Shown: piece after piece, positions 27,673 to 36,938 of the stretch | Layout of the letters: each line of letters opens with the position of its first letter | Numbering within the stretch: the stretch's first letter is position 1 | Source: Sphingomonas sp. Leaf9 | GTDB taxonomy: Bacteria; Pseudomonadota; Alphaproteobacteria; Sphingomonadales; Sphingomonadaceae | Assembly (NCBI RefSeq): GCF_001421355.1 | Contig: NZ_LMKC01000001.1 | Span: 434,001-498,000, forward strand | Direction of reading: 5' to 3' | Length of the DNA: 64,000 bases | Notes under the pieces: model-generated | What the model was told of the DNA's origin: nothing | Seen by the model: the letters and a program-made list of their open reading frames with translations, nothing else | Databases searched by the model: none | Made by a program: the position numbers and the translations under genes

Positions 27673-27786
27673 CCGTTCATCCTGAGTAGCCATTGAGCTT
27701 GTCGAAAGGGCGTATCGAAGGACCGTCGCCGCATGGTGCTTCGATACGGACCTTCGACAGGCTCAGTTCCTACTCAGCACGAACGG
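27673..27786. repeat. Dispersed inverted repeat, family E
   Basis: A 114-base imperfect inverted repeat. CCGTTCATCCTGAGTAG pairs with CTACTCAGCACGAACGG, GAGCTTGTCGAA pairs with TTCGACAGGCTC, and CGTATCGAAG pairs with CTTCGATACG. The centre is GGACCGTCGCCGCATGGTG. No coding capacity. It fills the gap between the Ala/Lys-rich protein and amn. The CTTCGACAAGCTCAG core is frequent in sphingomonad intergenic DNA. Confidence 0.8.
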
Positions 27787-27844
27787 GCGGTTCGCTATCG
27801 CCCCCCTCTTGACCTGTCGCGGCGGAACGCCTTAGCCACGGTCG

Positions 27845-29296
27845 ATGACGCAGGCTTCCCAAATCGTCGCCGAACTCGATCGGCTCTACACCGCCTCGGT
27901 CGCGCGCCTTCGCGCCGCCTTGGACCTCTATCTCACCGATGGCACGCCGCCGCCCTCCTCCGCGCGGGTCGACGGATCGTTTGCCTATCCCGAAATCCGG
28001 CTGACCTATCGCGGCAGCAGCGACCGGCCGACGCCGTCGCGCGCCTATGGCCGGCTGACCACGCCCGGCGACTATCGCATCAGCGTGACGAAGCCGGCGA
28101 TGTTCGCGGCGTACCTAACCGAACAGCTCGACCTGCTGATCGAAAACCACGACGTGACCGTCGAAGCGGTGGCCGGGCGGCAGGAAATCCCATTCCCCTA
28201 CGTCCTCGATGCCGGCCACGCGCTCAGCCTCGACGCCGTATCGGCGACCGAACTCGCCCGTCATTTCCCGGCGACCGAACTGGCGCATATCGGCGACGAG
28301 ATCGCCGACGGCCTGTGGGTCAGCCAGGACGAGCACCGCCCGCTGGCGCTGTTCGATGGGCTGCGCACCGACTTCTCGCTCGCGCGGCTGCGGCATTACA
28401 CCGGCACCCCGCCGGAGCATATCCAGCAGTATGTGCTGTTCACCAACTATCACCGCTATGTCGATGAGTTCGTTCGCTGGGCCGGGGACCAGCTGAAGCC
28501 CGCCGCCAATGGCACGCCCAGCCGCTACACCGCGCTGTCGGGCGCGGGCGGCGTGCTGGCGACCGCCGGCGACGATGCCGAGCGGATGGTCAGCGACAGC
28601 GCGTGGCGGCGGCACCAGATGCCGGCCTATCACCTGGTTGCGCCCGACGGCACCGGCATCACGCTGGTCAATATCGGCGTCGGCCCGTCGAATGCGAAGA
28701 CGATCTGCGATCATCTAGCGGTCATGCGGCCCGAGGCGTGGCTGATGATCGGCCATTGCGGGGGCCTGCGCCCCAGCCAGCGGATCGGCGACTATGTGCT
28801 GGCGCACGCCTATCTGCGCGACGATCATGTCCTCGACGATGTGCTGCCGCCCGAAATCCCGGTGCCCGCCATCGCCGAAGTGCAGGTCGCCATGGCCCGC
28901 GCGGCGGAGATCGTGTCCGGCCAGTCGGGCGACGAGCTGAAGAACCGCCTTCGCACCGGCACCATCGTCACCACTGACGACCGCAACTGGGAACTCCGCT
29001 TCAGCCGTTCGGCGCTGCGCTTTTCGCTATCACGCGCGGTCGGCATCGACATGGAATCGGCGACGATTGCGGCGCAAGGGTACCGCTTCCGCGTCCCCTA
29101 TGGCACGCTGCTCTGCGTGTCGGACAAGCCGCTGCACGGCGAACTGAAGCTGCCGGGACAGGCCAACCGCTTCTACGAACGCGCGATCAACGAACATATG
29201 CGCATCGGCATCGAAGCCTGCGAACAGCTGCGCCAGGAAGGCGCCCGCCTGCACAGCCGCAAGCTGCGCGCGTTCAACGAACCGCCGTTCCGGTAA
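27845..29296 (+). CDS. amn: AMP nucleosidase
   Basis: It hydrolyses AMP to adenine and ribose 5-phosphate, adjusting the adenylate pool. The protein is 483 residues, as in E. coli Amn. The N-terminal part (LTYRGSSDRPTPSRAYGRLTTPGDYRISVTKP) is the AMP nucleosidase-specific domain; the C-terminal half is a purine phosphorylase fold with LVNIGVGPSNAKTICDHLAVMRPEAWLMIGHCGGLR and the IDMESATIAAQGYRFRVPYGTLLCVSDKPLHGE catalytic region. The ATG at 27845 has no strong ribosome-binding site. No operon partners. Confidence 0.95.
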   Translation: MTQASQIVAELDRLYTASVARLRAALDLYLTDGTPPPSSARVDGSFAYPEIRLTYRGSSDRPTPSRAYGRLTTPGDYRISVTKPAMFAAYLTEQLDLLIENHDVTVEAVAGRQEIPFPYVLDAGHALSLDAVSATELARHFPATELAHIGDEIADGLWVSQDEHRPLALFDGLRTDFSLARLRHYTGTPPEHIQQYVLFTNYHRYVDEFVRWAGDQLKPAANGTPSRYTALSGAGGVLATAGDDAERMVSDSAWRRHQMPAYHLVAPDGTGITLVNIGVGPSNAKTICDHLAVMRPEAWLMIGHCGGLRPSQRIGDYVLAHAYLRDDHVLDDVLPPEIPVPAIAEVQVAMARAAEIVSGQSGDELKNRLRTGTIVTTDDRNWELRFSRSALRFSLSRAVGIDMESATIAAQGYRFRVPYGTLLCVSDKPLHGELKLPGQANRFYERAINEHMRIGIEACEQLRQEGARLHSRKLRAFNEPPFR

Positions 29297-29311
29297 GTTT
29301 TCCCACGTCGC

Positions 29312-29347
29312 CCCGGCGAAGGCTCGGAGATTCCGGCCTTCGCCGGG
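29312..29347. repeat. Dispersed palindromic repeat, family C/D (short form)
   Basis: CCCGGCGAAGGC (29312-29323) and GCCTTCGCCGGG (29336-29347) form a perfect 12-base stem with a 12-base loop. It lies between the convergent amn and flippase genes and may serve as a transcript end. The same core is in the larger element at 41431-41522. Confidence 0.75.
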
Positions 29348-29391
29348 ATGATGCATCAGGCAGCATCACCCGCGCACTGCGCAGCGCAACC

Positions 29392-30918
29392 CTACACCCG
29401 AAACCGGTCGGTCGGGATAGTGGCTTCCCCCGCCGCCGCGCTCTTGTGGAACAGCGCCTTATCCTCCGGACGGAACGCCCAGCGCCACAGGATCGCGAAA
29501 TAGGTGGCGAGGATGATCGGGATACCGAACAGCATCTCGGCCCATTCGAACCGCTTGGGCAGTTCCATGATCGCCACGCCGATGATCGTCGCTGCCAGTA
29601 CCGCCCACAGGAACGCCGGGCGGAAATCGCGCACGTTATGCCCCAGCAGCTTCGACAACAGCCCCGATTTCAGGATCGATCCCAAGGCGACCGACAGGCA
29701 CAGCGCCATCGCCGGCCCGGTCGCCGCGTAATTCTGCGGCAGGCCAATCGAGCGCATCACGAACACCAGCGCAAAGCTCAGCACGACCTGGAAACTCAGC
29801 AGCCCGATCGACAGCATCAGGTTGCGGTGCCGCGCGATATAGACCAGCGCCGCCTCCGACACCGCGCCCTTCGCCGCCAGCACTTCGGCGACCAACAGGA
29901 ACGACAACGCCGCCGCGCCGCTCACGAATTCGCGCCCGACCACGCCCATCACCCCGGTCGCCGGAATGCTGCCCGCCAGCGCCAGCGCGGCCTGTGCGGT
30001 GATGATCCAGAACCCGACCTGCCGCACCTGCCGCGCGACCGCGGCCTTATCGTCCGCCGCCAGGCTCTGGGTGATGACCGGGCCGAGGACAGGATCGAAA
30101 CTGGTCTTCAGCTTCTGCGGCAGCGATGCGACCTGCTGCGCCATGTAATAGATGCCGACGATCGCCGGCCCGAACAACAGCCCCAGGATGAAGCGGTCGA
30201 CGTTGCGCGTGCCCCATTCGATCGCGTCGGCCCCGGCCAGCGGCATGTTGCGCTTCACCAGCGCCAGCATCGGGCGCAGATGCGGCGACCAGCCATAGGG
30301 CAGGCCATAGCTGCGGATGAACGGCACGATCGACGCGACCAGTGCCGCCGCCATCGCCAGCACATAGCTCATGATGAGGCCGTCACGGGTCGAATAATAG
30401 CTGAACGCCCAGGCAGCGATCGAGATCGTCCACGGCTCCACCACCGCCCGCGCGGTCACCGCCGCCTTGACGTTCAGCCGGTAGGCCAGCGCCGCCAGGC
30501 TGACGTCCGACCACGCGATGGCAAAGACGATCAGCGGCAACAGGCGCTCGAACCCGATCACCTCGCTGTTGGGGTACATGATCTGCGGGAACACGAACAA
30601 CACGGCGCTGGCCGCGACCGACAGGATGAACGCGACCGCCAGCGCGTCCCACACGACATGCGCGTGCGGCCGGTCGGTCGACGACAATGCCTGCGCCAGC
30701 CCCCGCTTCAACCCCAGTGTCGCGACCAGCGCGGCCAGTTCGACCACCAGCACCGCCAGCGCGAACCGCCCGACGATTTCGGGACCATAGATGCGGCCGG
30801 CGATAAACAGGAACGGCAGCCGCGCGACGAGCCGCAGGACGAATCCGAACACGTTCGTCCGCCCGCCCTTGGCCAGGGCGGCGATATCGTCGGTCGGCGG
30901 GGTCGGCGCGTCGGTCAT
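29392..30918 (-). CDS. Polysaccharide/lipopolysaccharide flippase-like membrane protein
   Basis: A 508-residue integral membrane protein with roughly twelve to fourteen hydrophobic segments, of the MVF/oligosaccharide flippase type. The N-terminus NVFGFVLRLVARLPFLFIAGRIYGPEIVGRFALAVLVVELAALVATLGLKRGLAQAL matches the RfbX/Wzx-like pattern. It probably moves a lipid-linked glycan or capsule precursor across the inner membrane. There are no glycosyltransferase or polymerase genes beside it, so the substrate is unknown. Codon and base use match the rest of the window. Confidence 0.8.
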   Translation of the reverse strand: MTDAPTPPTDDIAALAKGGRTNVFGFVLRLVARLPFLFIAGRIYGPEIVGRFALAVLVVELAALVATLGLKRGLAQALSSTDRPHAHVVWDALAVAFILSVAASAVLFVFPQIMYPNSEVIGFERLLPLIVFAIAWSDVSLAALAYRLNVKAAVTARAVVEPWTISIAAWAFSYYSTRDGLIMSYVLAMAAALVASIVPFIRSYGLPYGWSPHLRPMLALVKRNMPLAGADAIEWGTRNVDRFILGLLFGPAIVGIYYMAQQVASLPQKLKTSFDPVLGPVITQSLAADDKAAVARQVRQVGFWIITAQAALALAGSIPATGVMGVVGREFVSGAAALSFLLVAEVLAAKGAVSEAALVYIARHRNLMLSIGLLSFQVVLSFALVFVMRSIGLPQNYAATGPAMALCLSVALGSILKSGLLSKLLGHNVRDFRPAFLWAVLAATIIGVAIMELPKRFEWAEMLFGIPIILATYFAILWRWAFRPEDKALFHKSAAAGEATIPTDRFRV

Positions 30919-31085
30919 GCGACGCGCGAAGGATCGATCATCGCGGCCTCATACGCGAGGGCGTGCGCTCCCCATAGCCCCCGTGTACGCTTTGGCCGCG
31001 GGGTGCGGCTTGCGGGCAACGGTCGTCGCCGGGAACGATCCGCCGCGCCGCGTCTTCGATCCCCGATGACCGATGGAGACGATCG

Positions 31086-31484
31086 ATGAAGCCGTTCGCA
31101 ACGATCCTGGGATTGGGCCTGCTGGCTGCCTGTTCGCCGCAATCGGCTCCCGGCAATACCGCCACCGATCCTGCGCAGGCCGGCATGTCGCACGATGCGA
31201 TGGCGACCCTGAACGCCGGCGACTCCGATGCGACCCGCGGGTTCAAACAATCGATGGCCGACATGATGACCGACGCCCCGGCCTACACCGGCGATGCCGA
31301 TGTCGACTTCATGCAGCAGATGCGCGTCCACCATGTCGCGGCGGTCGCGATGGCCCGCACCGAACTCGCCCACGGCAAGGATGCGCAAGCCCGTGCGCTA
31401 GCGCAGGCGGTGATCGGTGCGCAACAGAAGGAGATTGCTCAGATTGATGCGTGGCTGCGGCGACGGACCTCCGCAGGACAATAA
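31086..31484 (+). CDS. DUF305 lipoprotein
   Basis: A 132-residue protein with a lipoprotein signal (LGLLAACSPQ, lipidated C16). The DUF305 helical domain has the motif QQMRVHHVAAVAMARTEL with H82 and H83 and surrounding Met residues (M76, M79, M89), a likely metal site as in copper-linked relatives, followed by AQAVIGAQQKEIAQIDAWL. A role in copper handling is possible from the family, but there are no copper genes nearby. GGAG precedes the ATG. Confidence 0.88.
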   Translation: MKPFATILGLGLLAACSPQSAPGNTATDPAQAGMSHDAMATLNAGDSDATRGFKQSMADMMTDAPAYTGDADVDFMQQMRVHHVAAVAMARTELAHGKDAQARALAQAVIGAQQKEIAQIDAWLRRRTSAGQ

Positions 31485-31526
31485 AAGGCCACTGGCAGCG
31501 GCGCACGATCCGCGACAATATAGCAA

Positions 31527-32051
31527 ATGGACCGCCGCCACCTGCTAGCGCTCGCGCCGCTACTTCCCTTCCTCGCCTCGGCACCAGCAGAGGCTTGCAG
31601 CTATGGCCTACTCTCCACGGCGATATCCGCACGGCGGCGGAAGATCGTCACGACTTTATTCCAACACTGGTGGGCGCGCGACCGGGCGGCCTTCTTGAAA
31701 GGCTTCACGGACATCGTGCGATCGGACGGCACGACGATGCCGCCAAAGGAAGCAAAGGCGCTGTACCCGTCCCGATCGGTGTCAGCCGCCACCATGTCGC
31801 TCTTCGATCGCTTCTTTGCCGATGACAGCAGGATTCAGCGGATTCAATGGACACTGGACACGCCTGCCGGAATGATCGTCGCCTGTAGCGAGTTCGACAA
31901 GGTTTATGACGCGAACGTACCCTGCTCACCGAAACCGGTCCTACACCTGTTCATGGTCGAAATGCCCGGTCTCACCCTTGAAGCCATGACCCATATGGCA
32001 ATGACGGCGACGCCCCAGTCCGACGTCTTTCACCTATCGGTTGGGGATTAA
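31527..32051 (+). CDS. Hypothetical exported protein
   Basis: A 174-residue protein with a signal peptide (MDRRHLLALAPLLPFLASAPAEA, predicted cut before C24). The mature part is about 150 residues with three cysteines (CSYG, VACSEF, VPCSPKP) that could form disulfides and a mixed alpha/beta composition; FLKGFTDIVRSDGTTMPPKEAKALYP and HLFMVEMPGLTLEAMTHMAM are distinctive but unfamiliar. Base composition is somewhat less GC-rich than the neighbours. Family unknown. It follows the DUF305 gene by 42 bases on the same strand. Confidence 0.65.
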   Translation: MDRRHLLALAPLLPFLASAPAEACSYGLLSTAISARRRKIVTTLFQHWWARDRAAFLKGFTDIVRSDGTTMPPKEAKALYPSRSVSAATMSLFDRFFADDSRIQRIQWTLDTPAGMIVACSEFDKVYDANVPCSPKPVLHLFMVEMPGLTLEAMTHMAMTATPQSDVFHLSVGD

Positions 32052-32073
32052 AGATGCCGGGAGCGCCGCACCC

Positions 32074-34833
32074 TCAATGTGCCGCGCCCCAGCTCTTGCC
32101 CGTCCCGATCTCCACGCCCAGCGGCACCGACAGCTGCACCACCGGCTCGGCCGCCGTTTCCATCACCCGTCGGATCACCGGCGTCGCCGCCTCGACCAGC
32201 CCCTCGGGCAGTTCGAACACCAGTTCGTCGTGCACCTGCAACAGCATCCGTACCTCGCTTAAGCCAGCCTCGGCCAGCGCCGGCCCCATCCGTGCCATCG
32301 CGCGCTTGATGATGTCGGCACTCGTCCCCTGGATCGGCGCGTTGATCGCGGCGCGCTCGGCACCCTGCCGTTCGTGCTGCACCTTCGACTGGATGCGTGG
32401 GAAATGCGTCTTGCGCCCGAACAGCGTCGTGGTGAAGCCGGTGGTCCTGACGCTCTGCGTCGTCTCGGCAATATAGCGGTTGATGCCGGGGAAACGGTCG
32501 AAATAGCGATCGATCATCGCCTGCGCCTCGTCCGCGCTCACGTCCAGCCGACCGGCCAGCCCCCAGCGGCTGATGCCGTATAGGATCGCGAAGTTGATCG
32601 TCTTGGCCCGGCCGCGCGTGTCGCGGTTGACCTCGCCGAACAGTTCCTGCGCGGTGATGCTGTGAATGTCGTCGCCGCGCTCGAACGCCTCGCGCAACTG
32701 CGGCACGTCGGCGATATGGGCGGCCAGCCGCAGCTCGATCTGCGAATAATCGGCCGCGAGGATCACATTGCCCGGTTCGGCGACGAACGCATCGCGGATT
32801 TGCCGGCCGACTTCGGTTCGGATCGGGATGTTCTGCAAATTCGGATCGGTCGACGACAACCGTCCGGTCTGCGCACCGGTAAGGCTGTAGCTGGTATGCA
32901 CGCGCCCGGTCGCCGGGTTGATCTGCGCCTGCAGCGCGTCGGTGTAGGTACTCTTCAGCTTCGACAGCTGCCGCCAGTCCAGAACCTTCGCCGCGATCGC
33001 CGCGCCAGGTGAGTCCTTGTCGGCGGCGATCCGCTCCAATTCGTTGACGTCGGTCGAATAGACGCCCGACTTGCCCTTGCGTCCGCCCTTGATCCCCATC
33101 GTCACGAACAGCACGTCGCCCAGCTGTTTGGGGCTACCGATGGTGAACTTCGTGCCGGCCAGCTCGTGGATTTCGGTTTCCAGCGCGGCGATGCGCGTGG
33201 AGAAATCCTCCGACAGCTTCGCCAGCACGCCGGCATCGACCTTGATCCCGGCCTGCTCCATGTCGGCGATGACGCGGACCAGCGGGCGATCGACCATCTC
33301 GTACACCTTGGTCGCCTGTTCGTACGGCAGCCGCGGCTTGAACCGACGCCACAGCCTGAGCGTCACATCGGCGTCTTCGGCGGCGTAGCGCGTAGCGGTC
33401 TTCAGGTCGATTTCGCCGAAGCCGACCTGCTTCTTCCCCGTCCCCACCACATCCTTGTACGCGATGCAGCTATGTTGGAGGTGGGTCGCCGCCAGCTCGT
33501 CCATGCCATGCCCGTGCAAGCCCGCGTCGAGCGCAAAGCTCATGACGATCGTGTCGTCATAGGGCGCGACGGCCAGCCCGGCGCGCGCCAGCACGATCAT
33601 GTCGTATTTCAGGTTGTGGCCGATCTTCAGGACGCTTTCGTCCTCGAACAACGGCTTCAGCGTCGCCAGCACGGCGTCGCGCGGCAGCTGTTCGGGCTTT
33701 TCGGCGAACATGTCGGTGCCGCCATGGCCGATCGGAATGTAGCAGGCCCGGTTCGGGGCGAGCGCCATGCTGACCCCGACCAGTTCGGCGCGCGTCGCGT
33801 CCAGCCCGGTCGTCTCGGTATCGATCGCGACCCAGCCCTGCGCCCGCGCCTCGGCAACCCAGCGGTCGAGCGCCTCCTGCGTCACCACCGTCTCATACGC
33901 ATCGTGATCGCAGGCCGGCTCGTCGTCCTGCGCGACCGGCGCGGCGGGGGTCTCGACCGGCGTGTCGGCGACCGTGCCGAGCTTGTTGAGCAACGTGCGA
34001 AAGCCATGATGCTCTAGGAACGCGCGCAGCGGCGCCTCCGGAATCCCCTGAAGTTCCAGCGCGTCGAGCGGTTCGGGCAGGGCGCCATCGCATTTCAGCG
34101 TCACCAGCACCTTCGACAGCCGGGCATTGTCGGCATGCTCGATCAGATTGTCGCGCAGCTTGCCCTTCTTCATCTCCGGCGCGGCGGCCAGCACCGCCTC
34201 CAGATTGCCATGCTCGTTGATCAGCTTGGCGGCGGTCTTCGGCCCGACCCCCGGCACGCCCGGCACGTTATCGACACTGTCGCCCATCAGCGCCAGCACG
34301 TCGCCCAGCTTGTCTGGCGTCACGCCGAACTTCTCGACCACATGTTCCGGCCCCAGCGTCCGGTTGTTCATCGTGTCGAGCATGTCGACCGACGGATCGG
34401 TCATCAGCTGCATCAGGTCCTTGTCGGCGCTGACGATCGTCACCGCCCAGCCCTGCGCCAGCGCCGCCTGCGTATAGCAGGCAATGATGTCGTCGGCCTC
34501 CAGCCCGAGCTCCTCGATGCACGGCAGGCTGAACGCCCGCGTCGCGTCGCGGATCATCGGGAACTGCGGCACCAAGTCCTCGGGCGGCGGCGGCCGGTGC
34601 GCCTTGTACTGGTCGTACAGGTCGTTGCGGAAGGTCTTCGACGATTTGTCGAGGATCACCGCCATGTGCGTCGGCCCGTCCGCCTTGTGCAGCGCATCGG
34701 CCAGCTTCCACAGCATCGACGTATAGCCATAGACCGCGCCCACCGGCTCGCCATGGATGTTCGTCAGCGGCGGGAGCCGGTGATAGGCGCGAAAGATATA
34801 GCCGGAGCCGTCGACGAGATAGAGATGGGGCAT
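32074..34833 (-). CDS. polA: DNA polymerase I
   Basis: Repair and Okazaki-fragment maturation polymerase, 919 residues. The 5' nuclease domain covers about 1-290 (LYLVDGSGYIFRAYH, SADKDLMQLM, GDSVDNVPGVPGVGPKTA). The 3'-5' exonuclease is intact: D338 and E340 (VAIDTETTGL), then IGHNLKYDM and YAAEDADVTLRL. Polymerase motifs AADYSQIELRLAAHI (A), RAKTINFAILYG (B) and QVHDELVFELP (C) are present. It stands alone, convergent with the exported protein gene upstream in coordinates. Confidence 0.98.
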   Translation of the reverse strand: MPHLYLVDGSGYIFRAYHRLPPLTNIHGEPVGAVYGYTSMLWKLADALHKADGPTHMAVILDKSSKTFRNDLYDQYKAHRPPPPEDLVPQFPMIRDATRAFSLPCIEELGLEADDIIACYTQAALAQGWAVTIVSADKDLMQLMTDPSVDMLDTMNNRTLGPEHVVEKFGVTPDKLGDVLALMGDSVDNVPGVPGVGPKTAAKLINEHGNLEAVLAAAPEMKKGKLRDNLIEHADNARLSKVLVTLKCDGALPEPLDALELQGIPEAPLRAFLEHHGFRTLLNKLGTVADTPVETPAAPVAQDDEPACDHDAYETVVTQEALDRWVAEARAQGWVAIDTETTGLDATRAELVGVSMALAPNRACYIPIGHGGTDMFAEKPEQLPRDAVLATLKPLFEDESVLKIGHNLKYDMIVLARAGLAVAPYDDTIVMSFALDAGLHGHGMDELAATHLQHSCIAYKDVVGTGKKQVGFGEIDLKTATRYAAEDADVTLRLWRRFKPRLPYEQATKVYEMVDRPLVRVIADMEQAGIKVDAGVLAKLSEDFSTRIAALETEIHELAGTKFTIGSPKQLGDVLFVTMGIKGGRKGKSGVYSTDVNELERIAADKDSPGAAIAAKVLDWRQLSKLKSTYTDALQAQINPATGRVHTSYSLTGAQTGRLSSTDPNLQNIPIRTEVGRQIRDAFVAEPGNVILAADYSQIELRLAAHIADVPQLREAFERGDDIHSITAQELFGEVNRDTRGRAKTINFAILYGISRWGLAGRLDVSADEAQAMIDRYFDRFPGINRYIAETTQSVRTTGFTTTLFGRKTHFPRIQSKVQHERQGAERAAINAPIQGTSADIIKRAMARMGPALAEAGLSEVRMLLQVHDELVFELPEGLVEAATPVIRRVMETAAEPVVQLSVPLGVEIGTGKSWGAAH

Positions 34834-35005
34834 GGGGGCCAGATAGCAGCGCGGGCGAGCGGGCGCGAGGGGGGACCCGCTTGACTTCGCATGGGCGTAC
34901 GGGCCAGATTTCGCGCACGGGCCAGCGCGGACGCCCGTTCAGGCGGGCCAACCGCCCAAGCTCCGCTCCATCGGCCGCCTGTGGCGGCCCCTAGGAGCGT
35001 ACCCC

Positions 35006-36184
35006 ATGGATACCACCCCGCCCCGTCCCCCTGCCCTGTCGCTCCTCGCATTGTTCGGCAAGTTCCTGCGCTTCGGCTGTCTCGCCTTTGGCGGCCCCGT
35101 GGCGCAGATCGCGATGCTGCGGCAGGCACTGGTCGAGGAGGAACGCTGGATCGACAAGGCGCGGTTCAACCGGCTGCTGGCGGTGTTGCAGATCCTGCCG
35201 GGGCCGGAGGCGCACGAGCTATGCGTCCATTTCGGCGTGCTGGCGCGCGGGCGGATCGGCGGGCTGCTCGCTGGCCTCGGCTTCATGCTGCCCGGCTTCT
35301 GCCTGATGCTGCTGGTCGGCTGGCTCTATGTCGGTGTCGTGCAGGGGAGCGGCGCGCCGGGCGGGCTGCTGCTCGGTATCCAGGTCGCGATCCTCGCCGT
35401 CATCCTGCGCGCGGTGGTGCGGATCGGGCAGCATGTCGTCGAGGACCGGTTGCTGGTCGCCATCGCGCTGGCGGCGGTCGCCGCGACGCTGGTCGGCGTG
35501 CCCTTCTGGATACCGTTGCTGGTCGGCGGCGGCGTCTATGCCGCGAAGGATCGTCCGGCCGTGGCCATAGCGATCGGCTTGTCCGGCATCGCCGCCGCCA
35601 TCGCCGCGCTGACGATCAGCGCGTCCGCCCCGGTCGCATCGGCGGCGGCACCGCTGACCATCCTCGCGCTCTTCATCGCCGGGCTGAAGGGCGGGCTGCT
35701 GACCTTTGGCGGGGCCTACACCGCCGTCCCCTATGTCCGCGCCGATACGGTCGGGCGCGGCTGGATCGGCGACGCCGCGTTCCTCGACGGGGTGGCCTTT
35801 GCCAATGTCATCCCCGCGCCGCTCGTCATCTTCGCGACCTTCGTCGGCTATGTCGCGGGGGGCATCGGCGGCGCGCTGGCGATCACGCTCGGCATGTTCC
35901 TGCCCGCCTTTGCCTTCTCGCTGCTGTTCTTCGAACGGCTGGAGGGGATCGTCGATGCGCCATCGCTCCGCCACGCGCTGACCGGCGTGGCGGCGGCGGT
36001 CGTCGGGATCATCGCCGCGACCTTCGTACAGTTGGGCGTGGCGACCGGCGCGCGGGTGGACGCAACAATAACAGCGGCGGTGCTGTTCGCGGTCGCGCTG
36101 GCGATGGCTTGGCGGTTGAAGGGTGGCTGGGTAACGCCGGCCGTCGTTGCGGTCGGGGCGGTTGTCGGGTGGGCGCTGCTGTGA
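35006..36184 (+). CDS. chrA: Chromate efflux transporter ChrA
   Basis: A 392-residue inner-membrane protein of the long-chain CHR family, built from two homologous halves. The first half carries FLRFGCLAFGGPVAQIAMLRQALVEEERWIDKARFNRLLAVLQILPGPEA; the second carries GLKGGLLTFGGAYTAVPYV and DGVAFANVIPAPLVIFATFVGY. Family members export chromate, though many genomic copies have not been tested. AGGAGCG precedes the ATG at 35006. No chrB-type regulator is adjacent. The TlpA-like gene follows 56 bases downstream. Confidence 0.93.
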   Translation: MDTTPPRPPALSLLALFGKFLRFGCLAFGGPVAQIAMLRQALVEEERWIDKARFNRLLAVLQILPGPEAHELCVHFGVLARGRIGGLLAGLGFMLPGFCLMLLVGWLYVGVVQGSGAPGGLLLGIQVAILAVILRAVVRIGQHVVEDRLLVAIALAAVAATLVGVPFWIPLLVGGGVYAAKDRPAVAIAIGLSGIAAAIAALTISASAPVASAAAPLTILALFIAGLKGGLLTFGGAYTAVPYVRADTVGRGWIGDAAFLDGVAFANVIPAPLVIFATFVGYVAGGIGGALAITLGMFLPAFAFSLLFFERLEGIVDAPSLRHALTGVAAAVVGIIAATFVQLGVATGARVDATITAAVLFAVALAMAWRLKGGWVTPAVVAVGAVVGWALL

Positions 36185-36240
36185 CGCCCGCTTGACGGCG
36201 ACGCCGGCGCGAAGAACACTGCGCGCGGGGGAGACAATCG

Positions 36241-36732
36241 ATGCGTAACTGGATTCTGCCGCTCGCCGCGCTGCTCGCCGCGACGCCGGCCGCCGCAAAG
36301 GAATTGAAGGTCGGCCAGCCCGCGCCGCCGATCGAACTGACATTGGCCGACGGGACCAGGACCACCATCGCCGAACATCGTGGCGAGGTCATCGTCGTCA
36401 ATTTCTGGGCGACATGGTGCGTACCCTGCCGCGCCGAACTGCCGCTGCTCGACGCCTATTACCGCCAGATCAGCAAGCACGGCGCCCGCGTGTTCGCGGT
36501 CACCACCGAAGGATCGGTGCCGATCTACAAGATGAAGGCACTGTTCGCCGCGCTGGCAATCACCCCGGCGAAGGGGATCAAGGGCATTTCGCGCGAAGTG
36601 CCGGCGGTGCCGACCAACTACATCATCGATCGACAGGGCGTCGTCCGTTACGCGAAGGCCGGGGCGATGGACCTCGACGATCTGAATCGCGAGCTGATCC
36701 CGTTGCTGCGGGAACCGGCACCGACGAGTTGA
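36241..36732 (+). CDS. TlpA-family thiol-disulfide oxidoreductase
   Basis: A 163-residue periplasmic thioredoxin-fold protein. Signal peptide at 1-19 (LAALLAATPAAAK), then VVNFWATWCVPCRAELPLLDAYY with active-site C60 and C63 and the cis-proline region in REVPAVPTNYIIDRQGVVRYAKAG. TlpA/ResA-like proteins reduce periplasmic cysteines, for example during cytochrome maturation; no cytochrome genes are here, so the client is unknown. It follows chrA on the same strand. Confidence 0.9.
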   Translation: MRNWILPLAALLAATPAAAKELKVGQPAPPIELTLADGTRTTIAEHRGEVIVVNFWATWCVPCRAELPLLDAYYRQISKHGARVFAVTTEGSVPIYKMKALFAALAITPAKGIKGISREVPAVPTNYIIDRQGVVRYAKAGAMDLDDLNRELIPLLREPAPTS

Positions 36733-36752
36733 GGAGGTAGCCGCCGGGCTGG

Positions 36753-36782
36753 CCCGGCCTTGATCCGCGGTTCCGCTTCTTC
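36753..36782. repeat. Decayed half-copy of repeat family A
   Basis: CCCGGCCTTGATCCGCGG followed by TTCCGCTTCTTC matches the left arm of the full copy near 4230 at about 27 of 30 positions. The complementary right arm is missing. It lies just after the TlpA-like gene. Confidence 0.6.
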
Positions 36783-36812
36783 GCGACTGCCCGGCATAAA
36801 AGACCCTTTCGA

Positions 36813-36852
36813 ACAGAAACGGCCCCGGAATCGCTTCCGGGGCCGCTTCTGT
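36813..36852 (-). terminator. Long hairpin downstream of typA
   Basis: CAGAAGCGGCCCCGGAA and TTCCGGGGCCGTTTCTG arms (one mismatch) around a GCGA loop, in the convergent gap between the TlpA-like gene and typA. The T-tract is interrupted on both strands, so it may act as a bidirectional terminator. Confidence 0.65.
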
Positions 36853-36938
36853 TTCTGGTGGCCCGACGTGGCGAAGCCACGTCGTCGGTCCTTGCTTATA
36901 GCAAGGCCGGCCGGGCGAGCCTTTAGGCTCGGCCGAGC

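Noticed and set aside
27673..27786. A CRISPR-like or attachment site reading of the inverted repeat
   Set aside because: A single inverted pair without regularly spaced direct repeats, cas genes, integrase or nearby tRNA break.
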